A stretch of DNA of 46,711 bases from Verrucomicrobiota bacterium. Its GTDB lineage: Bacteria > Verrucomicrobiota > Verrucomicrobiia > Verrucomicrobiales > Verrucomicrobiaceae. This document shows, piece by piece, positions 1 through 8,950 of this stretch. Location of the stretch: the NCBI GenBank assembly GCA_026397605.1, contig JAPLUM010000752.1, forward strand, positions 1 through 46,711, written 5' to 3'. Below the pieces are notes generated by a model, which saw nothing but the letters and a program-made list of their open reading frames with translations, had not been told where the DNA came from and ran no database searches. How positions within the stretch are numbered: position 1 is the first letter of the stretch; each line of letters opens with the position of its first letter. The translations under genes and the position numbers were made by a program.

Positions 1-1323
1 GACGGCGGCACAAAGCATGGAAACCCAGATGAACTTCTCTCTCTCTGCGCCTGCTGGCATCTGATCTGCGCCGATCATGGCCGCAGCTGGGATGGCCACT
101 AAAAACCAAGGTTGCTCCCCAGTAGCCTTGGCCACCATGACGCCGATACCGCTGAACATGGCAATAAGCATATAGACGAGTACAAAGGTGCCGAGAAAGA
201 TCGGCAGTAAATCCTCTGCATTTCGGGTGAAGGGAAGGATCTGTATGAGCGAAGTCATCATCCAGACCGTGCAGCAAGCCAAGCAATAATAGGGGAGGTC
301 AGCAGCGCTTACCACAAGGTAGAAACAAAGTCCAACAAGCGAAGCCATGATGGCTGTGAGCGCAAAGCCGCTAGCCCAACCAGGACTGAAAAGTAAAAGT
401 GGCCGACTCAAAGAGCCGCACTTGTAAAAAGGCACGTAAGCAGAGGGCACGTCATTCAACGGTTCAGTCATGACATCCACAGTCAGGAAAGCGAGGACAG
501 CCATGGCAGCAGCAACCCACCCGTCCTCACGGGTGAAGAGAGAGATTCCCAGCAGCAGAAGAATGGTCAGCACATGAACCGAGCGCTTTTGCCAGGCCAA
601 AGGAGCCGCTGGCGGTGAAATGCGGGAAGCTGCGAGACTCAGAAAAGCATAAATGCACCAGAGTGCCGACAACAATGCCCCGACAACGTATAGCCACATA
701 TTGCCTGGGTCAGAGAAGCTGATCACAGATGATCCTGTGAAGCTGGAGAACATTAAATTAACCACCCCGAAGAAACTAAAGAACAGAGGCACGACGATGA
801 TGAGATTCTTTAACCAAGCTTGTCTGATGGTAGAAAGCATGACCAAGAGGGCTGAAATCACGATACCGATCAGCCATTTCATAACCAAAAAATTCAACTC
901 TAGCACCAGATCCATGCCGCCAAAGACATACCGTGCCACGATGTAAGGCATGAGGCTGAACGTAATGAGTAGCGACTGTAAAGCCACGCTGGCCCATTTC
1001 CCAAAAAGAATGCGAGTGCAGGTGATGCGAGTGAGCATGAGCATGTCTAGCGTGTTCATCTTCACCTCTTCTGACAACGCATTGAAGACTCGAAAAGGCA
1101 TGATCAAACAGAGCACGAGCGTGGCCATGCCATCAAGCATCCAGTGCATGCTAAGACTATTTTCAGAAAGACCCGTGATAAGGGTGATCAGAATGAGCAG
1201 CACATGCATGAGCAGCATCGTGCTGCTAAAGGCACGGGTGCGCAGGCCTTGACGCAGCTCTTTGACGACCATTGGGGACAGGAAATCTGGAAAATCGCGG
1301 AGAGGTGTCAGGGCAGTCGTCAT
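1..1323 (-). CDS. ABC-2-type permease-like membrane protein, C-terminus cut off by window edge
   Basis: The minus strand is open from an ATG at 1323 to the left edge (441 codons, no stop), so the gene is incomplete. The product starts with a short cytoplasmic segment containing SPMVVKELRQGLRTRAF, which resembles the start of ABC-2 permeases that are paired with ABC ATPases in Verrucomicrobia and Planctomycetes. About ten strongly hydrophobic stretches follow, for example LLMHVLLILITLITGL, LIIVVPLFFSFFGVV and HVLTILLLLGISLF, with a charged EEVKMNTLDMLMLTRI segment after the second helix. An ATPase partner is not visible and would lie beyond the left edge if it is adjacent. The small plus-strand open frames over this region are shadows of it. 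The start is the first ATG; no good ribosome binding site precedes it, so Met18 is an alternative. The membrane protein call is firm; the transporter role is inference. Confidence 0.72.
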   Translation of the reverse strand, partial: MTTALTPLRDFPDFLSPMVVKELRQGLRTRAFSSTMLLMHVLLILITLITGLSENSLSMHWMLDGMATLVLCLIMPFRVFNALSEEVKMNTLDMLMLTRITCTRILFGKWASVALQSLLITFSLMPYIVARYVFGGMDLVLELNFLVMKWLIGIVISALLVMLSTIRQAWLKNLIIVVPLFFSFFGVVNLMFSSFTGSSVISFSDPGNMWLYVVGALLSALWCIYAFLSLAASRISPPAAPLAWQKRSVHVLTILLLLGISLFTREDGWVAAAMAVLAFLTVDVMTEPLNDVPSAYVPFYKCGSLSRPLLLFSPGWASGFALTAIMASLVGLCFYLVVSAADLPYYCLACCTVWMMTSLIQILPFTRNAEDLLPIFLGTFVLVYMLIAMFSGIGVMVAKATGEQPWFLVAIPAAAMIGADQMPAGAEREKFIWVSMLCAAV

Positions 1324-1407
1324 GCAGGAGCCTATGAATGCGCCAGCAGGGGGCGATGTGGCAATGCATTTCTCTGGTTGAAACCTGATTCTTCAGGCTT
1401 CACCCAT

Positions 1408-1860
1408 ATGACCATGAAGCAACCCGGCTTCCAAGCCTCTGAACCGAAGCCCCTCGAAGCACCGCGCACGCGCAGTGCTAGGGGTTACCACCGCCCTGGA
1501 AGGTTGCTGCAAGTGGCGATCCTGCTTACCCTGGCCTTCTTTGGCTCACTGGCCTTTCTGACCGGTGCCGCAGGACTGGCGCTAACCAATGAACCCATGT
1601 GGGGCTGGCTGGCGCTGGGGGGCCTGGGCACCTTCACGCTTTGTCGGGTAGCGGTCTTTGTTTTATCCAAAACCCTGACCTGCCCGCTCTGCCATGGCAC
1701 GGTCATGCATGAGAAGCGCTGCCATAAACATGCCAATGCTTTCCGTATCTGGCCGCTCAGCTATCGCGCCTCCGCCGTGATCTCCATCCTTTTTACAGCC
1801 GGCTTCCGCTGCATGTACTGCGGCACCCCCTGGAAACTGCAAAGAACGTCACGCCACTGA
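1408..1860 (+). CDS. Small membrane protein with zinc-ribbon-like cysteine pairs
   Basis: This is a 150-residue protein of unknown function. After a basic, proline-rich N-terminus of about 35 residues come two hydrophobic segments (VAILLTLAFFGSLAFLTGAA and WGWLALGGLGTFTLCRVAV). A soluble tail then carries two CxxC pairs, TCPLCHGTV and FRCMYCG, separated by a His/Cys-rich stretch (HEKRCHKHAN). Four cysteines arranged this way suggest a zinc ribbon on the membrane face, but I cannot assign a family. The frame is open far upstream, but those codons lie antisense to the divergent permease gene, so I chose the ATG at 1408; a second ATG two codons later is equally possible. It is followed after 49 bases by another membrane protein on the same strand. 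Confidence 0.6.
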   Translation: MTMKQPGFQASEPKPLEAPRTRSARGYHRPGRLLQVAILLTLAFFGSLAFLTGAAGLALTNEPMWGWLALGGLGTFTLCRVAVFVLSKTLTCPLCHGTVMHEKRCHKHANAFRIWPLSYRASAVISILFTAGFRCMYCGTPWKLQRTSRH

Positions 1861-1909
1861 TACGCGGCCTTGCCATGGAGGCCAGAGTAGCGTTTTATGG
1901 AGCATCTTC

Positions 1910-2728
1910 ATGAGTTTACAGCAGTTTCTCTTCCTCGCCGCCGCAGTCGTCTTTGCCGTGGCGTGCCGCACTTTTGAGAACCGCTACGTTCATAAGCTGG
2001 GCTGGTTGTCCCTGCTGGGCGCTTCTTATTTAGGCGGTTACTTTCTCACCGGCAGTCATGCCGCGGGCGCGGGAAGTATTGCCCTATGGTTCATGCTGCC
2101 TTGGGTGGAAATCGTGGGTCGCGTGCGGAAGCTGCGCTTTCCCATGAAGAGCGAGGTCAAACACCGCTTTCCGCCATCTAGGGATCTGTTCCCAGATCTG
2201 GAAGAACTCAGCCGCGAGATCGAGGATGAAGGATTTGAGAAAACGGACGATACCGGCTGGAAGTGGAGTGAGACCCAGCACTTCATGCGCCTGTTTTACC
2301 ATGCAGAACTACGCACGCAGGCCGCTGTAGCCCTGGCGCAGCAGGAAGAATTTGCCTTTAGTTATGTGAGCCTGACCTCACGGACAGATCGTGGTATCAT
2401 CTACACCACAACGAATTACCCCTTTCCGCCGACCATGCAGTTCTCTCCGAGTCACCGCATGAACCGCTACACTTATGCAGACAGCATGGAGGATCTGATG
2501 GCGGAGCACGCCGAGTTTCTGGAAAGTCAGGGACTGGAAGTCACCGACCTCAGCGCTCTGGAGGCTGAGCAACTGCCGACCTTTGTCGAGCAGGACATGA
2601 ACGAGCAGATCCATCATAATATCAGCGTCGGGCTCATCGAGATGGCTGGGGATGGCGAGTTCCGCTACTCTTGGCGTGGCTGCTTTTATCTCTGGTTTGA
2701 GGTCGTAAAGGACATGGTGAAAGTGTGA
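1910..2728 (+). CDS. Uncharacterised membrane-anchored protein
   Basis: This 272-residue protein has no family that I recognise. The first 85 residues contain three hydrophobic segments (FLFLAAAVVFAVAC, WLSLLGASYLGGYFL and SIALWFMLPWVEIVG). They are followed by a basic turn (RVRKLRFPMKSEVKHRFPP) and a soluble, acidic domain of about 180 residues with many aromatic residues, ending WRGCFYLWFEVVKDMVKV. The layout suggests an N-terminal membrane anchor and a cytoplasmic domain. No catalytic motif is evident. It lies 49 bases after the zinc-ribbon protein and 41 bases before rph on the same strand, so it could be co-transcribed with either. Only the reading frame, its normal codon use and the anchor are well supported. 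Confidence 0.7.
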   Translation: MSLQQFLFLAAAVVFAVACRTFENRYVHKLGWLSLLGASYLGGYFLTGSHAAGAGSIALWFMLPWVEIVGRVRKLRFPMKSEVKHRFPPSRDLFPDLEELSREIEDEGFEKTDDTGWKWSETQHFMRLFYHAELRTQAAVALAQQEEFAFSYVSLTSRTDRGIIYTTTNYPFPPTMQFSPSHRMNRYTYADSMEDLMAEHAEFLESQGLEVTDLSALEAEQLPTFVEQDMNEQIHHNISVGLIEMAGDGEFRYSWRGCFYLWFEVVKDMVKV

Positions 2729-2769
2729 GCTTCCCTTGACCTGAGCGGAAGCCTTGCCACATCGGATAG

Positions 2770-3555
2770 ATGCCCCGTATTGATGGCCGTAGTGCCGACC
2801 AACTTCGTCCGGTCGAGTTCGTTCTCGACGTCGCCCCCCATGCCACCGCTTCCGTGCTGATCGCCTTTGGCAACACGCGCGTGATTTGTGCTGCCACCAT
2901 TCAGGAGGAAGTCCCGCGCTGGATGAAATCCCAAGGCGTGCAGGGTGGCTGGCTCACCGCTGAGTACTCCATGCTCCCGTACTCCACGCTGGATCGCAAG
3001 GAGCGCGACAGTAACCGTGGTCGCCCAGATGGCCGCAGCATTGAGATCCAGCGCCTCATTGGCCGCAGCCTGCGCGCTGTGGTGGATCTCAAAAAACTCG
3101 GTTCCCGCACCCTCAACATCGACTGCGACGTCCTCCAGGCCGACGGTGGCACCCGCACCGCATCCATCACCGGAGCCTGTGTGGCTGCTGCCATTGCCTT
3201 CAATCGCCTGCTGGAGAAAGGCAAGATCACGCAACAACCGCTGAAAAAGAAAGTCGGTGCCATCAGCGTCGGCCTGTGGAAGGACGAAGCCCTGCTCGAT
3301 CTCTGCTATGAAGAGGACGCCAAAGCCGATGTCGATTGCAACATCGTGCTCACCGAAGATGGCGACTTTGTCGAGATCCAAGGCAGCGGCGAAGAGGCCA
3401 CCTTCACCCAGCCCCAGCTCGATGCCATGCTCCTCCACGGCCGCAAAGGCGTAAAAGAACTCTGCGCTCTACAGCAACAAATCATCGACAGCGCCATGAA
3501 ACCCGCTGGCGAGACCGATCTGAAGAAGCTTGCGGATTTCTTTGGGAAGAAATAG
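2770..3555 (+). CDS. rph: Ribonuclease PH
   Basis: The product is a phosphate-dependent 3'-5' exoribonuclease that trims the 3' ends of tRNA precursors by phosphorolysis; the family forms a hexameric ring. The sequence matches along its length: N-terminal RIDGRSADQLRPVEF, the strand GNTRVICAATI, RWMKSQGVQGGWLTAEYSMLP, the phosphate-site region RGRPDGRSIEIQRLIGRSLR, DCDVLQADGGTRTASITGA near the middle, and a C-terminal acidic stretch DFVEIQGSGEEATF. At 261 residues it is slightly longer than the usual 238-250, with the extra length at the C-terminus (KPAGETDLKKLADFFGKK). The ATG at 2770 gives the family's normal start; no strong ribosome binding site precedes it. It converges with the M42 peptidase gene across an inverted repeat. 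Confidence 0.96.
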   Translation: MPRIDGRSADQLRPVEFVLDVAPHATASVLIAFGNTRVICAATIQEEVPRWMKSQGVQGGWLTAEYSMLPYSTLDRKERDSNRGRPDGRSIEIQRLIGRSLRAVVDLKKLGSRTLNIDCDVLQADGGTRTASITGACVAAAIAFNRLLEKGKITQQPLKKKVGAISVGLWKDEALLDLCYEEDAKADVDCNIVLTEDGDFVEIQGSGEEATFTQPQLDAMLLHGRKGVKELCALQQQIIDSAMKPAGETDLKKLADFFGKK

Positions 3556-3593
3556 ATAAAAGCTCAGGAATTCGGTTTTTATCCTAAATCCAA

Positions 3594-3713
3594 GTTTCAG
3601 GTTTCACGTTCCAAGTTCTTTGAGTCAGGCCAGGACAGTCCAAAAGTGTGAGGCCCTTCCGTCACAGCGCTTTGGGCTTCAGGGCTTGAAACTTTGAACT
3701 TTAAACATGAAAC
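3594..3713. repeat. Imperfect inverted repeat between convergent genes
   Basis: The space between the ends of rph and the M42 peptidase gene holds two arms that are roughly reverse complements over about 26 bases: 3594-3619 (starting GTTTCAGGTTTCACGTTC) and 3687-3713 (reverse complement starting GTTTCATGTTTAAAGTTC). About three quarters of positions match by eye. They flank about 67 bases with no open frame. Arms made of GTTTCA/GAACTTT-type words suggest a dispersed intergenic repeat or a bidirectional transcription end. No gene is visible inside. Confidence 0.5.
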
Positions 3714-3723
3714 AGATTTTAAG

Positions 3724-4809
3724 TTAAAGACGGACTTTGAATTCGTCTTTTTCCGTCATGTTTTCGGCAAAGGCCACGAGGAGTTGAATCACACTTTCGA
3801 CATCTCGCAGGTCGGCCATTTCGACGACGCTATGCATGTAGCGGAGGGGCAGGGAAACGAGTGCGCTGGGGATACCGTGCTGCTGGGTGAAAATCACGTC
3901 TGTGTCTGTGCCTGTGAATCTTGAGGAGGACTCATGCTGAATGGGAATCTTCTTCTTTCCGGCGACTTCAATGAGTCGCTGAACGACCTCAATGTGATTG
4001 GCGCTCCCATGAGTCAGGCTGGGGCCGCCGCCAAGTGTGACTTCACCATAGCGTTTCACATTCACAGTTGGTGTATCAGTGGCGTGGGTCACGTCTAAAA
4101 CGATGGCCACATCAGGCATCAGTCGGTGCGCTGCCATTTTAGCACCATTCCCGCCGATTTCTTCCTGCACAGCGTTCATGGCGATGATGGTTGAGGGCAG
4201 GCGCTTCTTGGACTTACTCAGACGCGCCATGACTTCAGCGATGATGAAGCCACCGATGCGGTTATCCAAGGCGCGGCCAAACAAACGATGTGGCCCGAGT
4301 TCTTCGACTGTATCCGAATAAACGGCGGGGTGGCCGACACGAATGCCTGCCTTGGCGACTTCTTTGTCGCTGGTGGCACCGATGTCGATCCAGAGTTCAT
4401 GCACTTTAGGAGCCTTTTCATTGTCACGATCTTCGCGGATGTGAATAGCGATGTTTCCGATGATGCCACGCACAGTACCTTTATCCCCGAGGATGTCCAC
4501 CCGGCGCCCGCGTGCTGTAGCTGCATCACTGCCACCGATGCGATCAACGCTGAGGAAACCATCTTTGGAGATGTATTTCACCATGTAGCCAATCTCATCT
4601 GCATGAGCTTCAAACATGAGGCGTTTGGGCTTCTTACTGCTGCCATCCAGCGTGGCCCAGGCGGTGCCATAGGCATCACTTTCGACTCGGTCAGAGAATG
4701 GGCTTGTGTAGTCCACCCATTTCCGCTGTCCTCGGAATTCAAATCCCGTCGGACTGGGTGTCGAGAGGAGATCGAAAAGAAACTTTTTGGAGGCGGATGT
4801 TAGGGCCAT
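3724..4809 (-). CDS. M42-family metallo-aminopeptidase
   Basis: This is a cytoplasmic di-zinc aminopeptidase or glucanase-like peptidase of family M42 (361 residues, typical length). Metal-binding and catalytic positions are all present: EAHADEIGYMV (His69 and the catalytic Asp71), GRALDNRIGG (bridging Asp182), NAVQEEIGGNGA (general-base Glu216 and metal ligand Glu217), IVLDVTHATD (Asp239), and a late histidine in LPLRYMHSVVEM. The family commonly forms large dodecameric shells that trim short peptides. The start ATG at 4809 follows the stop of the PQQ-like propeller gene by only 17 bases, so the two are probably co-transcribed. Substrate preference cannot be read from the sequence. Nothing appears damaged. 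Confidence 0.93.
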   Translation of the reverse strand: MALTSASKKFLFDLLSTPSPTGFEFRGQRKWVDYTSPFSDRVESDAYGTAWATLDGSSKKPKRLMFEAHADEIGYMVKYISKDGFLSVDRIGGSDAATARGRRVDILGDKGTVRGIIGNIAIHIREDRDNEKAPKVHELWIDIGATSDKEVAKAGIRVGHPAVYSDTVEELGPHRLFGRALDNRIGGFIIAEVMARLSKSKKRLPSTIIAMNAVQEEIGGNGAKMAAHRLMPDVAIVLDVTHATDTPTVNVKRYGEVTLGGGPSLTHGSANHIEVVQRLIEVAGKKKIPIQHESSSRFTGTDTDVIFTQQHGIPSALVSLPLRYMHSVVEMADLRDVESVIQLLVAFAENMTEKDEFKVRL

Positions 4810-4826
4810 AGAAGGTGGGGATTGGA

Positions 4827-6122
4827 TTATTTTTCGATCCGATAGAGAGCTTTGTCAGTTCGCAAATACAGGGTGCTATCGACGGCTATTGGACTCGCCA
4901 TCAGTGCGCCGTCCAAGGTGTTTTGGGAAAGGATTTTGAAGGTCTTATCCGTAGCAATAACGGTGACCACACCTTCGCGACTGGCAAAATAGATTTTTCC
5001 ATCGGCCACGATGGGTGAGGCACTAAATTTGCCGCCTAGCCGCTCGCGATAGTGGGCCTCTCCTGTTTTAGGATCGATGCAACTGACGATGCCTCCGTCG
5101 TCGATGTAGAAAAGCAGATCGTTGGTTAGAATAGGTGAGCACATCTTGGGGGCGTTCTTGGCATTTCTCCAAGCGATTTCGGGTGTTTTTATGCCTGCGT
5201 ATTTCAGGGCGATGACTTGTGATTTCCCGAAGCTAGTGCTGATGTAAACGCGCTCTGCATCTGCGACAGGGCAGGTGCTCATCGAGAAGCCCAGGCCTTC
5301 ATACGCGATCTTCCAGAGTTCTTTGCCGGTCTCTGGATGATAGCCATAAACCCAATCTGCTGCTGAGCTGACGACGACAGGCTGCCCATTCATGGTGACG
5401 ATGAGCGGTGTGCCATAGGCTTTACGCTGTTGTGGACGCGGGTCCATGGTGCCACTGCGATCTTTTTTCCAGGCAACCTTTCCTGTATCGATGTCAAAGG
5501 CGGCGATGAATTGCTGATCGCTGCCATCAAAGTGGGCGATGAGATGCTTGCCATGCAGGATGGCAGTGGAGCCTGGGCCGTTTTCGTGCATGATGTGTAG
5601 CTCCTCATTTTTCCAGAGAATCGCCTGTGTTGTCGTATCCATGCAGATGGTTCCAAAGCTGCCAAAATGCGCGTAAAGACGACCTGAGAAAATCAATGGG
5701 CTGGGTGAGGCGTAGCTGTTCAGTGTATGAGCCCACTGAGGTTCTTTGACATTCAGCACTTCGAGATCTGTCAGAATTACGCCAGTATTTTTGTCCACGC
5801 AAACGACCCGCAGGCTCACGGAGTCGAGCACGGTCAAAGGTTGGTCGCCTGTGTTGCTGGCAAGTTTGGCTTTGGCCTGATCGGCGGTGGCGGCTTTTTC
5901 GATGGCGGTGGTGAGCCAGATCTGATCTCCGACGACGATGGGTGTGGAGTGGCCACGGCCAGGTAGATCTTTTTTCCAGCGGATGCTGCTGGTCTCACTC
6001 CAGGTTTCAGGCAGGGCTTTGGCCGCACTGATTCCCTGTGCGCCTGCACCGCGCCATTCAGGCCAGTTTTCAGCTGAGGCGATGGTGGCGGCAAAAAGGA
6101 GTGCAAAAAATGAGGGCTTCAT
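4827..6122 (-). CDS. Secreted PQQ-like beta-propeller protein
   Basis: The 431-residue product begins with a signal peptide (MKPSFFALLFAATIASA), so it is probably exported. The mature part starts with NWPEWRGAGAQGIS, the WPxWRG opening common in Planctomycetes/Verrucomicrobia propeller proteins. It then carries repeated PQQ_2-type blades: GDQIWLTTA, AFDIDTGKVAWKKDRSG, GYHPETGKELWKIAYEG, CIDPKTGEAHYRERLGG and ADGKIYFASREGVVTV. The blades form a ring that resembles quinoprotein dehydrogenases, but the metal and PQQ ligands of true dehydrogenases are not evident, so it is more likely a binding or scaffold protein than an enzyme. It lies 24 bases downstream of the pseudokinase gene and 17 bases upstream of the M42 peptidase gene, so it sits within the leuB-side gene cluster. 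Confidence 0.9.
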   Translation of the reverse strand: MKPSFFALLFAATIASAENWPEWRGAGAQGISAAKALPETWSETSSIRWKKDLPGRGHSTPIVVGDQIWLTTAIEKAATADQAKAKLASNTGDQPLTVLDSVSLRVVCVDKNTGVILTDLEVLNVKEPQWAHTLNSYASPSPLIFSGRLYAHFGSFGTICMDTTTQAILWKNEELHIMHENGPGSTAILHGKHLIAHFDGSDQQFIAAFDIDTGKVAWKKDRSGTMDPRPQQRKAYGTPLIVTMNGQPVVVSSAADWVYGYHPETGKELWKIAYEGLGFSMSTCPVADAERVYISTSFGKSQVIALKYAGIKTPEIAWRNAKNAPKMCSPILTNDLLFYIDDGGIVSCIDPKTGEAHYRERLGGKFSASPIVADGKIYFASREGVVTVIATDKTFKILSQNTLDGALMASPIAVDSTLYLRTDKALYRIEK

Positions 6123-6146
6123 TGTTGGTTCGAATGGCAGTTTCAG

Positions 6147-7544
6147 TTAACGTCCTATCGCGGCACGTTTACGGCGGTAGTCGTCTCGCAGTTGTTTCAG
6201 CGAGGCTGGTAGATCGGCTTCATCTGTTTCGGGTAGAGGCTCGCCTTTTTGAATCCGTTGGAGCTCTTTCTGAATGAAGGGTAGCTCATCTAGCCGAACT
6301 TTTTCTAGAGCGGCACTGGCTTCGTTTTGTACGGAGGTCTGGTATTCGCTATTCAGACTGGCCAGGGCGTCTTGTTTGGGTAGGGGAATGGGTTTTGAAA
6401 TGGGAGCACTGCCGGTCTCTGGCAGCATCGGTGCTTCAGGTAGTTTGCCCAAGATTTCTGCAGGAATGGCTGGTTCCTCAACTGCGGAGTCTTTATCCCC
6501 AATGACGATCTTATCTTTGAGTAGGTAGGAGACAAAAAGGATGCCTGCTGCCACCCCAAAGATAAGCAGGTGTAAACTAGCGCGGAGGCAGGACCAAAGG
6601 AAGTCGTCTAGTCGTTTGCCGAAGCTCGGCTGGGCACGCTGCACGGGCGGAGGTGGGCGGCCAGGGGCATATCGTGGGGGTGCGTTGAATGGTTGCTCCG
6701 GTGGTGCTGAGATTGCTGGCGCTGATACGGGAGCTACGATGGGTACGGCCTGTGGCAGTGGGGCTGGGCTTGCCGCGGCGGCAGGAGTAGCGTTTTGTTT
6801 TTCGGATCTTAGAGCATTGATGAGGGCCTCTTTGACCTGAGCTGCGTCAGTGAACCGCCTTTCGGTCTCAGGATGTACGCAGCGGCGAATGACAGCAGCA
6901 AAGGTAGGCGGCAGATTTCTTGAAACACGCCCATCTTGGGCTAGGGGTTCTTTTCCAAACATCTCATGAAGCACGGCACCTAGAGCATAAAGGTCGTCGA
7001 TGATGCTGGCCTGGGCTTCATGCAGCCAGGATAACTCTCCCGTTTCATTGGCTGCCATGCCGATGCCGGTGAGCTTGATCTGCCATTCACGATCTACCAG
7101 CAAAGTCTGTGTGTTCAGTGCTCCATGGATGGTATGGTTGTCATGGATCATGGCCAGCGCATCACAAAGCTGAAGCGCTAGGGTGTAGGCTAGTTTGGGT
7201 GTGATCTGGCGCTCGCGGATGAGGTCACAGAGTAGGCGGCCATCCACATGCTCGGTGATGAGGTATAAGTGCCCTACAATGGTGCGCCCAAAGTCATAAA
7301 CTGCGACGATGCGCGGGTGAACCAGGCGTGCTCTTGACCTGAGTCTCTCCATCAGACTTGCGGCAGTATCAACCCCTGGCTCAGCAAGGATACGAATCAT
7401 CACCTGACGATCTAAAGCGGGCTGCCGGGCGCGATAAACCGCGCTTTCAGTCTCGACTTGGATCTGCTCCTGAATGTCGTATTGCAGCAGACTATTCCCC
7501 AGCTCTTCAGCAGAGGGGAAGGCAGTGGAAAGCGGTTCAGACAT
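6147..7544 (-). CDS. Membrane protein with Ser/Thr kinase fold, predicted pseudokinase
   Basis: This 465-residue protein has an N-terminal domain (about residues 20-245) shaped like a Hanks-type Ser/Thr kinase: a VYRARQPALDRQVMIRIL strand pair, LYLITEHVDGRLL for the hinge, and the late motif IDDLYALGAVLHEMFGKEP. The catalytic positions are replaced. The glycine loop has no glycines (EQIQVETESAVY), the VAIK lysine is Arg51, the HRD motif reads H140-G-A, the catalytic-loop Asn is Thr147 and the DFG motif reads G160-I-G. It should therefore lack normal phosphotransfer. A proline/alanine-rich linker (250-305) leads to one transmembrane helix near 321-342 and an extracytoplasmic C-terminal part of about 120 residues. 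It lies between leuB (115 bases upstream) and the propeller gene (24 bases downstream). The fold is clear; a scaffold or sensor role is inference. Confidence 0.85.
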   Translation of the reverse strand: MSEPLSTAFPSAEELGNSLLQYDIQEQIQVETESAVYRARQPALDRQVMIRILAEPGVDTAASLMERLRSRARLVHPRIVAVYDFGRTIVGHLYLITEHVDGRLLCDLIRERQITPKLAYTLALQLCDALAMIHDNHTIHGALNTQTLLVDREWQIKLTGIGMAANETGELSWLHEAQASIIDDLYALGAVLHEMFGKEPLAQDGRVSRNLPPTFAAVIRRCVHPETERRFTDAAQVKEALINALRSEKQNATPAAAASPAPLPQAVPIVAPVSAPAISAPPEQPFNAPPRYAPGRPPPPVQRAQPSFGKRLDDFLWSCLRASLHLLIFGVAAGILFVSYLLKDKIVIGDKDSAVEEPAIPAEILGKLPEAPMLPETGSAPISKPIPLPKQDALASLNSEYQTSVQNEASAALEKVRLDELPFIQKELQRIQKGEPLPETDEADLPASLKQLRDDYRRKRAAIGR

Positions 7545-7659
7545 AAGCGGGGGGAGCTATGGCTTTTTGGCGGCTTTCCATGCTCTTGGCAAGCACGTAT
7601 GCACAAGTATCTTCCGACAGCTTTCGCAGTCGGAGCTTGTGGGACCGATAGGCGTGGCG

Positions 7660-8778
<1,119 letters not shown>

Positions 8779-8950
8779 TTATGGACTCAGATCAGCGGCG
8801 GGGCAAGGGCAGAGTCAGGAAGAAAGAGTTTGAGCGTTTGGCCTTGCCTGCGGTCAAAGCTATTAAAGAAACTAATCATCGTTCAGATGAACACATCGTT
8901 ACTTTAGGATTGCCTTTGTTTCAAGATGTCAATACGCTGTCACTACAATT

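Noticed and set aside
653-1252. Two plus-strand open frames of about 100 codons
   Set aside because: They lie antisense to a 441-codon minus-strand membrane-protein frame with clear helices; their own translations have no recognisable pattern.
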